Source of the DNA: Siphlonurus alternatus | Taxonomy: Eukaryota > Arthropoda > Insecta > Ephemeroptera > Siphlonuridae | Reading direction: 5' to 3' | Length of the DNA stretch: 64,000 nucleotides | Assembly (NCBI GenBank): GCA_949825025.1 | Contig: OX463782.1 | Span: 26,934,773-26,998,772, forward strand | In this document: positions 13,593 to 25,218 of the stretch, piece by piece | Position numbering within the stretch: position 1 is the first letter of the stretch | Layout of the letters: every line of letters starts with the position of its first letter | Made by a program: the position numbers and the translations under genes | The notes under the pieces: model-generated | Database searches by the model: none | Told to the model about the DNA's origin: nothing | The model's input: the letters and a program-made list of their open reading frames with translations, nothing else

Positions 13593-15820
13593 TAGTTCAC
13601 AACATACCTGACTTCAATATGAAATCTTTGACCCCCTTCTCTCTCTCTCTCCATCATACCACAAAATGAATGTGTCTTTACCTTTTTACCGTTAAGGCTA
13701 CAAACCGATCGAGTTGTAAGCCGAGAAGCAAGCTTTTTGATCGCTTAGGGTGTAAATTGAGGTCGACTTTTATGTGAATTGGTCCATCATACCTCCATCT
13801 TTATAGCTCTTCTTCTGATTTCCAATTTCATAGCACTTATTATTTTGTGGCTTTTTAGGAGCTTGCTATTTTACTTCAAGAAGAAGCTTAGAAAAAAAAA
13901 GTAGCAAGAATATTATCAGAAAAAAAAAATATAGTTGCTCATGTATCTTGAATAATAAAATGAGAACTTTAGAAAGTTATCAAAACAAGTAATTTTATTT
14001 CTATTTTTCGATGTAAAATAAAACATAATTTATAGTAAAAACAGCCGGAGACAGTATATTACAAAAATATATTATTATGTTAAAAATAATATTTTGCTTG
14101 TCACTTTATTTAAACAAAAATTAGAAGAATAATTCTTTAAATGTCATAAAAAATATAAACATTTGATTAAATTTGTAACAGATATTTTTTTGATATATAT
14201 TTTATACTTTTTATGTACCCTCCGGCTTAATTTTCCAAATGAAATATTTTTTTCTAAAATGTTGACATACTTTGTTAATGTCACATTACAAAGTACTTCA
14301 TTTTCATATTATTTGTTACAAAATGAAAATTATTATCCACTTATTTAATTAGTTTACGTGACAACATGTAATGTCAATATCAGTTATAATTTTAATTATT
14401 TATCCATTACAATCCTCCTACAGTATATTTCATCAATCAAGATAAATAATAATTAAATACTTTTTATTGGATTTTTTTCAAACTAACAATTTTATTTTTT
14501 TAAATCTCTTATTTTTCTAACCTTCAATTTTATTTTTCGTTGACTTTTGAATAAAATTAGCTTAAAAGCTTTCTAATTATTAAATATCAATCTCAGCTTT
14601 CTTTAATTAGCTTTTATTAATTACATAACGAGATTCTCTCTTGGGATAGGCAAACTATACCAGCTAAGATAGCTTTGTTAGCAATATATATATATATATA
14701 TATTATTATATAGCCTTAGCTAGCTAGTTGGTATATAGGAGGCTTCAATGTTCAAGTCTTTTGTTGTTCGAATTGGATCGTCGCTTCTAAGAGCTCTTTA
14801 GCTAAAACTCTTTCAAGACTAAAATTTCTTAAATGGAAATTAAATGCCCCCCCCCCTCCCCTCCCCCTTCCTCATCTTATACTTCAATGCAGCGTCACAT
14901 CTCTCCCCATGCCCCATATATAGAATAGGTTTTTGTTTAAGTCTTCATTTTATAATATTAATATCACGTGGTTCAATTTTTTTAACCCTCGTTTCTATTA
15001 ATACGTTAATTTGATTTAAAATTAACCTTTTTCGTATTATACTCTTATAAAAAAATATCACTTTACTTATAGTTTTCAATAAGAATAAATCTAATAAAGA
15101 AGTTTTTGTTTACTTTTTCCTTTCTTCAAGAATGCAATCATGCAGCTGAGGTACAGTACAAGAACAATATTATGAGTTTATATATATTGGTTTAAAATAT
15201 ATATAACAAGAAAAAAACTCCTGATATTAATTTCCTCTTCTTGTAATGTTTGAACATTGTAGAAATTGGCTTTTCTTGAACAAAGCTTCGTAGTTTAGGA
15301 TTTAATTTGGGATAACATCTGACCTCTCTATCACTTTCTTCTCTCCCCTCTTACTAATATATCCCTTCTTATCTTTTTCTTATACAACTCCCTCCAAAAC
15401 ATACTACATGAAAACTAGAATAGTCTAAAGGTTGATGGAGAAATAGTCGCTACAACATACACTTAATAGGAGAAGAAGCAGTAGCAGCAGAATCAAGCTG
15501 CTTGAATAGGTCTCAATAATCGTGTGAGGCTTACAGAAATGTGTTCTACGTTAATTACAGTAACAGCATCAAGGCTGGTTGCACCCAACTATATAGTGTG
15601 ATGTTGTAGAAAGGAAGGAGAGGGGGTAAGAGATGAATTGCTGAAGCACTCTCCTAGGCGATGTAACACACCCTTAGCTTCCAATGCTGTCTAACTCTCT
15701 CATATACTCAACAACTACATTGCTTGGAACCTCCTCTGTAGCCCTGCCCCAAGCCGAGCCAGCATCGCTATTGTGTTTTGTCGACAGCTCCAGCTAATTC
15801 ACTTCCCGACACTACTGCGC

Positions 15821-16212
<392 letters not shown>

Positions 16213-19200
16213 ATGGAGCCATCAAGAAGCTATACGCCCAGGGTTTATTTACCACTTGCAACGATTTTTAAGTATCTTGGATCCAACCCTGAGTCTCGAA
16301 ATGTCATTGAAGGTGAATCCCAGCTAGGTGCAGAGTTTTTAGTCTCTTATGGGTATACATCTCGAGAAAATAATAAAGTTTCTGTGATGGGATTCTGCCT
16401 TCAAACTGGTGCTCTTTCAAGTCCTCCACACACTATTTCCGGAGATATAGTGTTGAATCAGCTCAATAATACTCCACGAATTGAAAACTTCGTATGTTCC
16501 TGTACTGCTGGGCAGTCTTTCTTCTGTAAACACACTGCAGCCTTGTTGTTACAGTTAAACAGGTGAGTTCGCGCGTGTTGTGGTCGTCACTATATTATCA
16601 TGTTTGCATGTGACAATAATATGCACACGACGCGCACGAGCATATATTATGTGTGCATATCAACAGCAGTAATACTATGGATTGTTTTATATGTTATTAC
16701 ATAATGCAGACGAGATCTGCACGGGCCAGGGCTTGGACCGCGAGCCGGGCTCAGGGCGGGCATATCGTCATATCGGCAGTCTGCGAACGGGCCGGGCCTA
16801 TTTTTCATGGAATTTCAAAAGTGATTTTTTTGTTGCTATTATTTTTGCCAAGGAAAGAGTAAGAAGGGAAACAATTCAGCAACAAAAGCTTCTAAAACGT
16901 CTTTTTCTTGGTTTAATTGAAATGGGTTGTAAATTTAAAGCACTAAAATAAAAAGGCAAGCTGAGGTTGAACTACGGACGGGTGAGAAGCATGCAGTCTT
17001 CACGTGCTTGGGCAAGGCCTAGCATCATCCGAACCGATCGGGCAGGGCCAGACCTCAAAAATCCAGCTCGTGCAGACCTCTAATGCAGACAGTGATATAC
17101 ATTTAATTATTATTATTACTATATTGTACAACCACCGGTCGTGTAGTACTGTAGTATATAAACAATATAAAGGGAATAATTTTATCCCTTTTTTATGGAA
17201 CGGTCCTTTTGGTTTTGAAAAGTGTGGCGTAGAATTTTAAAGATCATTTAGTATGTGCCATCTGTATTATATATATACATGTTAATTCACTATTTCATTA
17301 TATGCTGTAAAGATTCAATTATAATTTAATATTTATTAATGTAATATATTATGTATTCTAAGACTTCATATTGGTGTGTGTTTTTTTCAGAGTAAACATT
17401 CTGGAACTCCAGGAGATTTCTATAACCGATATCCAATGTCAGTGGTCCATATTAAAAGCTCCTGTACTGGCAAAGTTTGAGGCAAAGCCCGTAATAGAGT
17501 TCTGTCATGTTACACCCCAACCCAAAAAACAATACTTCACATGCAAAGAGGATGAAGATCAATTCCATGCAGAAACAGAGAGACTGTTTCTTGAAGCAGC
17601 TCCTGAATGTGCCCTGGCTAAACACAGGTAATTAGTACAATATGCATGTTAAATAATCTACATTCAAAATTTTTAAAACCCAAATGCAAGTTCAAAAAGT
17701 TTTTTTCATGAATTTTGAAAAGAAACATTGAACACTGAAAAATTTAGTTTACTTCCCCTGTGACAGTATTCATTAATTCTTGACATGATGTCTTTTTATC
17801 AGACAATCATATGATTTTTAATTCAGCAGTATGTCACTTAAATTAATTGTAATCCAATCTAGACTTTCATGGCTACTATGCACATCATGATATTATTGTG
17901 ATTGCATATATAAATATGCTATTTGTTTATGGAAATATTGTTGTTATTATAATAATCAAATTAAATTATTTATTAAAATAAATTTAAATTATTAAATTAA
18001 TATAATATTAATAAGACATCAACTTCATATTACTTAATTTAATCAAATGTTGCAGGAAAGGAAGGATTCAAACAGTCTGCCCTCCACCAAGCCTGCCCTC
18101 ATCTACACTGACAGCAGCAAGTTGCAGCCATCAAGACCAGAGGTACATTCATTAACTCAACAATTACTTAATTCCAGCCTGTGATAGTTAAATTCATGTT
18201 GCAAAAACATATATTATATAACACTGATGTTATACTTTTGTCACAATATTCTCAATTGTTCCTTTTTTATCTTTATTCAAAGTTACTAATTTATGTTACA
18301 TTTTAATAATTGATTATAATAATTACTGTATGCACATACCTGAAATTTAAATCAATAATTTGATAATGTACAGTTCCATTATATTCTAAAGTGTGGCCTT
18401 TTTTTAAAACCCATATACTTGAATAGCAAATAATTTTTATATGCAATCTACCATTTAAACTAAGTGTCACTGTATCATACACTGCTGAATTTCAAAATCA
18501 TTATCTATTTTCATGTGGAAGGGGGTGGGGGGAAACCTGAAAATAAAGTCATGCTCTAATTGAAATATACAGCACTCACTCATGGGGCACATGCAGACTA
18601 AATGTCTCTGTTAGAATACAATACAATGCATACCTAAAACCTTATAAAAGAGAAAGGAATTTTTTAGCTCACATTTAATGTTTTTAAACCTGCTAGTAAT
18701 ATATATACTGCAATATATGTGACATGTATGATGGAAGATAGAGAGAGATTAATTGAATGTTCTTTGCTCCTACAGAGAGGATTTTGGGATTTTGGATTTT
18801 TAGTGACACCCCAAACTTATAACTATAATACATAGTAGTTACATTGTCTTATGTACTTACTGCTTCAAAAGTTATTAAGCAGCTGGAGGAATGATTTTGT
18901 ATATAATTATTTTTTTTTTGCTTTCAGGGAAGCTGGCATTGATATGCCAACTGCTGCAGAGCTGGTGGAGATTGCTGCTGGCAGCAAAATTATGGAAGAA
19001 TTGGAAACCCAGTCAATGGATGATCTTCTCCCGTGTTGTGCTTCAGTATACTCAACAATGATCCTGAGTAAAGAAGAAGCTGTTGCTCTTTGTATGGCAA
19101 CTCAGGGAGGAGCAATGTGGGATGCAGGCAGAATGTTTAGGATGACAGGCAGTAGGTGTTATAACATCTACACCTATGGTAAGGGTTACAATGTTGATTG

Positions 19201-19738
19201 GGGGGCAAAAGCATTTAAGCACTTTTGGCCTGGTCATGTTTTTACTAGTGCAATGATTTATGGTATGGAGCAGGAAAAATATGCAAGAGCAGCCTATGTG
19301 AGGCTTTTAGGTGTTAAGGTTATAACACCAGGCCTACTAGTTCCTATGTTGCACCCCTGGTTAGGGTACAGTGCTGATGGGATTATTTATAAAAATGGCA
19401 GGCCATGGAAACTACTTGAAATTAAATGCCCTGTTGCAGGCAAAATTAAAACAGCTAGTGACCTGCTGGATTGTAAAACCTTTTACATTGCAGATAATCA
19501 ATATTGTCTAAAAAAGAGACATCAGTATTATGGTCAGGTTCAACTAGGCATGAGTGTGTTAAACCTCAAAGTATGTGACTTGGTGTTGTATTCATCTTTC
19601 CAAGATGAAGTTCAAATTGTACAGGTACCTTTTGATTATGAGTTTGCTACAGAAATGCTCTTAAAGCTTAAACATGATTACTTCTCCAACATGTTGCATT
19701 ATGTCTGTCATGCTGCAGTTGGGGTGGAATCTGAGTAA
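16213..19738 (+). CDS. SWIM zinc finger / YqaJ-type exonuclease, 4 exons
   Basis: The exons are 16213-16562, 17391-17627, 18056-18142 and 18928-19738. All three introns are GT-AG and phase 2, giving 494 residues. The start ATG has A at -3 and G at +4, with in-frame stops at 16192 and 16198 upstream. A SWIM finger lies at residues 95-107 (C95-x-C97-x7-C105-x-H107). The last exon carries a YqaJ/lambda-exonuclease-like PD-(D/E)XK domain: a TGS motif near residue 298, the YG-x3-E-x2-A motif with E341, D375 in SADG, E389 and K391 in LEIKCP, and Q428 in YYGQVQ. These residues predict metal-dependent 5'-3' DNA exonuclease activity; the SWIM finger probably binds DNA or protein. The gene converges on a THAP-DDE transposase gene and is probably the second gene of the same DNA transposon (inference). 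The reading frame is intact. A hAT MITE sits in intron 1. Splicing is predicted, not observed. Confidence 0.9.
16711..17081. mobile_element. hAT MITE with 8-bp target duplication
   Basis: The element lies in intron 1 of the SWIM-YqaJ gene. AATGCAGA occurs at 16703-16710 and again at 17082-17089. The left end is CGAGATCTGCACGGGCC, and the right end read inward is AGAGGTCTGCACGAGCTG. Subterminal DNA is rich in GGGCC/CGGGC, typical of some hAT ends. The 8-bp duplication is diagnostic for hAT-type insertion. At 371 bp with no transposase frame it is non-autonomous. It avoids the splice sites, so it should be removed with the intron. Confidence 0.88.
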
Positions 19739-20665
19739 GAGTGCCTCTCATAAAAGAAACTTCATAATACAATGTTTCATTTAATTACTATTTTTAGTAT
19801 TATTTTTCATACTGTAAAAGCTCTGAAATGGTTTCATTGTTACATTATTTGATCAACACACAACATTTTAAAACTATACCCTGCATATTTTATTTATTTG
19901 TTGCAATGTTCTTTTTGTTATAATTATAATATTTTCCTAGTTCTTGCTTCCTCTAAGTGCTCAGTAGCTGTCATAATTTGTATTTTTTTGATACAATTCA
20001 GTATTAAAATATTTTACTGTGTAAGAAAATAAATTTCTTACGAGTCTGATGACCATACTAATAAAATCCAAGGACAATAAAAAAACAAACAACAATTCTT
20101 TTATTTTAAAATGAAAATAAAAATTTATTCCTTTAAAAAAATGCAATACATATCAACATAAAATATATATTAACTCACAAAAGTAGCTTGCTTTTGTTAC
20201 TGTTTTGAAGTTTAATATTTTCATCATATATTATTATACATTACTGATTAAGCAACATATCTTTTTATTCATAATTATGATTTGGCCTTGTACTCACTTT
20301 ATAAAAACAGTTGTGAAGGAAAATAAATAGGAAAGTAAATCTTTTATTGATAATGTTATTTTTGCAAGTGCAACAACTGCAACAACTGCTTCCCTAAACA
20401 CTTTTAATATATATTAAATAACTTTTACTGTCTCCAAACGTTTAACTTGACAATTAATTGAAAGTAGAGCGTATATATAATATATACAGTAAACACACAT
20501 CTGCTTATTTCTTTACTAAGTATGACAATCAAATTGCATGATAATTATAAAAATTAAAGAAAACTTTCTTTTTTTCATTATATAAATCAAAGTTTATTTC
20601 TTTAAAGAGGTAATATATTTTATACCATTATAATATATACACATGAAATATTTTGTTACTTTAAA
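19739..20665 (+). other. 3' flank of SWIM-YqaJ gene
   Basis: A+T-rich DNA after the stop codon. AATAAA at 20028-20033, about 290 nt past the stop, is a plausible polyadenylation signal, though chance AATAAA is common in DNA this A+T-rich. No other gene seen before the palindrome at 20666. Confidence 0.4.
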
Positions 20666-21315
20666 GTAGAGTGAGCGAGTTCATTTTTTTTTTTAATATT
20701 TTATTTTTTAAAAATAGTTTGAGCTGCCCTCTATTGAGAACTGAAAACCAAAAAATTCCATCTCAAATAGTTTCACCACAAAAAAATCCCAAAGTTGGTG
20801 TTTCGGAGGCCTTTAACGTGCAGCCTTATGGAACATAAAACCGCGTTTTACTCCAACTTTTTCTGAACTTTGGTACCATTTAAAAAATACTTACTTAATC
20901 TATGATGAATTCTTTAATAAATTTTCAAATAAAACAATTTTTTTACGGAATCGTTTTCTTGGAAAAAAATCATGAAAATCCTTATGGGAATTAACCCGCA
21001 AAAAAAATAAAAGAATTTTTTCCGAAAAAACGGCTCCGTAAAAAAAATTCTTTATTTAAAAATCCATTAAAGAATTCATCATAGATTATGTAGGTATTTT
21101 TTAAATGGTAGCATAGTTCAGAAAATGTTGGAGTAAAACGCGGTTTTATGTTCCATAAGGCTGCACGTTAAAGGCCTCCGAAACACCAACTTTGGGATTT
21201 TTTTGTGGTGAAACTATTTGAGATGGAATTTTTTGGTTTTCATTTCTCAATAGAAGGCAGCTTAAACTATTTTTAGAAAATAAAATATTAAGAAAAATGC
21301 AATAACTCACTCTAC
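20666..21315. mobile_element. 650-bp foldback element between convergent genes
   Basis: The ends are GTAGAGTGAG (20666-20675) and CTCACTCTAC (21306-21315), each flanked by TTTAAA, consistent with a TTAA target duplication. Nearly the whole element is one inverted repeat. For example, AAGGCCTCCGAAACACC on the right is complementary to GGTGTTTCGGAGGCCTT on the left. The start (A)GTAGAG resembles the GGTAGAG start of family A, suggesting the same TTAA-targeting superfamily. It lies between the 3' ends of the nuclease and transposase genes, so read-through from either would include a long RNA hairpin. No protein frame. Confidence 0.88.
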
Positions 21316-21487
21316 TTTAAATTCCTATTCCAAGTTTAATATATTTAATTTCATACATTATTTTAAATATAACAGACTCTCTCACTTGAATTTTGCAGAA
21401 GGTAGCTAATTTTATATAATATAATAAGTTAAAGAAGATCGATTGCTAAATAAACAACTGAATTCCTGAGGAGCTGGTCACTTACTA
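21316..21487. other. Short spacer between two MITEs
   Basis: A+T-rich DNA downstream of the transposase gene. No clear polyadenylation signal on the - strand is seen here. Confidence 0.4.
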
Positions 21488-21491
21488 TTAA

Positions 21492-21647
21492 GCCTATATT
21501 ACACAATACAATTTTCCTTATTTTTGTTTACAATTTTTCCTAGCAAGAAAATTTACTTTCCATATAAACAAATGGAGATAAAATTTTAAAAATTTTAAGG
21601 AAAAATTGTATACAATAATCCAAAAATTAGTATCGTATAATACATGC
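21492..21647. mobile_element. TTAA-flanked foldback MITE, family I copy 1
   Basis: It starts GCCTATATTACACAATACAA and ends with a degraded complement (TCGTATAATACATGC). TTAA lies at 21488-21491 and 21649-21652. The second TTAA contains the TAA stop codon of the transposase gene (- strand), so the element inserted right at the end of that coding region without altering the protein. A second copy is at 54374-54525. It is 156 bp and non-coding. Confidence 0.85.
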
Positions 21648-21648
21648 A

Positions 21649-24600
21649 TTAAAGGAATTTGCTGTCATCAAGAATTGAATTTGAAATATTTACCAAACCA
21701 GCAGCTACAAGCATAATGTCATCACACATATTAATTAGGTTCCAGGACATTGCATCTTTTAAAATTTTAAAAATTTTCAATCTTTGGATTGCCCTTTCCA
21801 CATGCACTCTTGCTCCTGACACATCTCTACCAAACACAGCTTCTCCATGGGAGAACTGCTTCTTGTTTCTGAGGAAAGGGGGATGAATGAGTTTAATGTT
21901 ATTTTCAGCACATTCTTTAGCAATCAGAAAACCCCTATCTACCATGAGTGCATCAATATAGGGCTCCAATTTGTCAAGGATCCCTGACTGCATGAAAATT
22001 GACTTGTCAGAAGCCCTCCCTCCATAACCCTTACTTACAAAAATGAAGATGCCCCCCGGTGTAACGCCTACAAGAAACTTAACTGTGAAGTTACCCTTGT
22101 AGTGTGAGTAGGACATGACCCTACACTTGGCACATTTAGACCTAGAGGAGTGCACCTCAGTACAGTCAAGTACTAAGAATGTATCCCTGTAGTTTCTGAA
22201 ATGCACAGGCATGTTACGTAGAACTTCGTCTTTGGAGGGCCATCTCAAAGCAAATTTTAGTACAATAGCTAGAGTTGGTAAAACAGCTTTAAATATATTT
22301 CTGCAGGTATTGGCTGTAATCTCAAACAAAACACTCAGAACACGAAAAGTTAAATTCAGTTTCATTTTAATTAACGTTAACATAACCCTTGCTCTATTAG
22401 TTAGTGAGTTTCTATTATTTTCTGGTACAAGTTTACTATAAGCCAATACAATTTGATTTAGGAGTGGAAAAGTGGCTACTCCTGTAACCGCATTCAGTTT
22501 TCTATCTGTGTTAATACTTTCAGTAAATGAATTAAGAAAATCCCCAGAACTAACCTGAACTCCTTTATCACAAGTTACAAGAAAATCACAATCATCGATC
22601 TGCACTCCTTTACTACAAGCAACAACTAAAGGCTTTACCTCTAAGACAGGTTTAACAATTTCATTTTTTTTGTCATGGACTAGTAACGGTAACGGGATTC
22701 CCTCACTCACAATTTTTGGGATCTTTGAAGCTTTTCCACAAGTGCAGCAACAGCTGCAGACGCTATTGGTGGAAGAATTCCATTCACTATAAGCATTCCT
22801 TGCAGCAGGGCTTACAGCAGGGTTTGCAGCAGGGCTTACAGCAGGGCTTGCATCCAAGGGTACACTAGTATTACTTTGCTTAGAAGGGGTTCCTTCGAAT
22901 AGATTCTCGGAAACTTTGGCTTGGTCATGGGTATCAGATCCGAGGCTCAGAAGTATTTCCGCAGCTTCTCTTTCGTCCAATATTGGGGCAACTTTGAACT
23001 GGAACTGAAGAAAAGCATCATAGATTGCATAAATTTATTGAAGTATGTATAATACATTTATTGAAGTATGTATACAGAAGAAGCAAAGAAAAAAAAAATT
23101 AGGTAGTATGAGAAAAAACCTATATTAATAACGTAGACCTCAGTAAAACATCAAGAAACACTATTTTGCAGTCTTAAAATCATACCAAAATTTGCTTATT
23201 TTAATTATAAGTGGTTTCTTAAAATTCACTTTAACCAAATTATCAGAGTTTTTTTTTTACAGTTAGGAATATTAATTGAGAAAGCTCTTATATTTATAAA
23301 AACAAAAAAAATTGGATTTAAATTAAAGATTCAGGTTTTATTATGTTAGCATTTTACCAGTTGACGTTTTGCTCGTCTGTCTGACCGTCCACTCTCTGGA
23401 CGATGTCTCCTTTTCTCTGCAGCTGTTGGGATGGAACTCATAGGTAAGTTTTGTGATGGAACTGCAGTCTTTTTTAGAACTCGCCTACTTGACGTAAATT
23501 CTGAAATGAAGGAAAAGAAAAAATTAGTTTTTATCTCTTTAACAGAACCTACAAGTCAACAGGTAAGTAAAAGTGCTCAATAATTCAGGTGTTGGCTGAC
23601 CTGGATGTTAATAACTAGCTGACAACAACTGCAAGTCAACAGGTAAGTAAAAGTGCACAATAATTCAGGTGTTGGCTGACCTGCATGTTAATAACTAGCT
23701 GACAACAACCAACAAGTCAACAGGTAAGTAAAGTGCACAATAATTCAGGTGTTGGCTGACCTGGATGTTAATAACTAGCTGACAACAACTACAAGTCAAC
23801 AGGTAAGTAAAAGTGCACAATAATTCAGGTGTTGGCTGACCTGGATGTTAATAACTAGCTGACAACAACTGCAAGTCAACAGGTAAGTAAAAGTGCACAA
23901 TAATTCAGGTGTTGGCTGACCTGCATGTTAATAACTAGCTGACAACAACCAACAAGTCAACAGGTAAGTAAAGTGCACAATAATTCAGGTGTTGGCTGAC
24001 CTGGATGTTAATAACTAGCTGACAACAACCTACAAGTCAACAGGTAAGTAAAGTGCACAATAATTCAGGTGTTGGCTGACCTGGATGTTAATAACTAGCT
24101 GACAACAACCAACAAGTCAACAGGTAAGTAAAGTGCACAATAATTCAGGTGTTGGCTGACCTGGATGTTAATAACTAGCTGACAACAACTACAAGTCAAC
24201 AGGTAAGTAAAAGTGCACAATAATTCAGGTGTTGGCTGACCTGGATGTTAATAACTAGCTGACAACAACTGCAAGTCAACAGGTAAGTAAAAGTGCACAA
24301 TAATTCAGGTGTTGGCTGACCTGCATGTTAATAACTAGCTGACAACAACTACAAGTCAACAGGTAAGTAAAAGTGCACAATAATTCAGGTATTGGCTGAC
24401 CTGGATGTTAATAACTAGCTGACAACAACCTACAAGTCAACAGGTAAGTAAAGTGCACAATAATTCAGGTGTTGGCTGACCTGGATGTTAATAACTAGCT
24501 GACAACAACTACAAGTCAACAGGTAAGTAAAAGTGCACAATAATTCAGGTGTTGGCTGACCTGGATGTTAATAACTAGCTGACAACAACCTACAAGTCAA

Positions 24601-25218
24601 CAGGTAAGTAAAAGTGCACAATAATTCAGGTGTTGGCTGACCTGGATGTTAATAACTAGCTGACAACAACTACAAGTCAACAGGTAAGCTTTTACCAGAC
24701 TGCAGTATGATTAAGTACAACATAAATAATTATGTTATTAATAAAACCATATCATATAATATATGCACTATATGATATGCATATCATATAGTGCATGATA
24801 TTGTTTAATTATTAGAATTATAAAAAGTATCATTCTCTATGTATATATGCACATATTTATGCATACTTTTTATGGACAGTAGAATTTATACTTATAACTT
24901 TGTTTAATAGTCAGTACTGTATAACTTTATGCAAATCATACCTGGTAGAATGTAGTCACTTCTAGTAAAGTGTTTCGAGCACACTTTTGTGGTTTCCTTT
25001 TCTGCCTTCTGCATGCTTATTTTCAACCTAATTGTCCATAGTTTTAGCCTGTCACAACTTTCTTGGTCGCCAAACTCGTTTTTTAAATACACAATTTCAC
25101 CTTTCTTTGGAAAGCCATGGAAGGTGAGGTCTCTAGCCTCACCCGCACGTGAACTACAGCCATATACACAGCAAAACCTTCTGTTATTTGCAGACTTTTT
25201 AGGCGTAAAGGAGGCCAT
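21649..25218 (-). CDS. THAP-domain DDE_Tnp_4 transposase, 3 exons
   Basis: The exons, read on the - strand, are 25218-24942, 23500-23358 and 23004-21649 (stop TAA at 21651-21649). The introns are GT-AG, phases 1 and 0, giving 591 residues. Exon 1 is a THAP finger: C17 and C21, P37, W61, C80-x2-H83, F84 and P92. Exon 2 continues into the THAP-end motif LKKTAVPSQNLP, which supports the splice. Exon 3 has a Cys cluster (about 221-231), a helix-turn-helix of transposases (about 335-380) and a DDE_Tnp_4 core with D420 (LDCTEV), D496 (MVDRGF) and E543 (HVERAIQRLK). Its likely role is sequence-specific binding of element ends and DNA cut-and-paste. All catalytic residues are present, so it may be active. 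A 5-residue SPA(V/A) repeat around 193-211 reflects an in-frame minisatellite. The start ATG has A at -3 and G at +4. An alternative exon 3 acceptor 6 nt further in would drop two residues. Confidence 0.92.
22795..22855 (-). repeat. In-frame 15-bp minisatellite in transposase exon 3
   Basis: About four degenerate copies of a GCAGCAGGGCTTACA-type unit. It is in frame (15 nt), so it encodes an alternating Ser/Ala/Pro/Val linker between the THAP finger and the catalytic region. Confidence 0.7.
23548..24690. repeat. 80-bp minisatellite, about 14 copies, in transposase intron 1
   Basis: The sequence TAATTCAGGTGTTGGCTGAC recurs every 80 bp from 23581 to 24541, then once after 81 bp. Every unit contains CAGGTAAGTAA on the + strand, an exact splice-donor consensus, although the surrounding gene is on the - strand. 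Units fall into variants at the junction (ACTGCAAG, ACCAACAAG, ACTACAAG, ACCTACAAG). The ACTGCAAG variant always carries CTGCATG rather than CTGGATG, revealing higher-order structure. The array makes up most of the 1441-nt intron. Confidence 0.97.
24763..24796. repeat. Perfect 34-bp palindrome
   Basis: A perfect dyad centred on GATATGCATATC, with outer sequence ATGCACTATAT and its complement. It lies in intron 1 of the transposase gene between the minisatellite and the THAP exon. It could be a small foldback relic or simply a cruciform-prone A+T palindrome. Confidence 0.85.

Noticed and set aside
23548..24690. CRISPR-like look of the regularly spaced 80-bp array
   Set aside because: Units are contiguous with no unique spacers, the context is a eukaryotic intron, and there are no cas genes.
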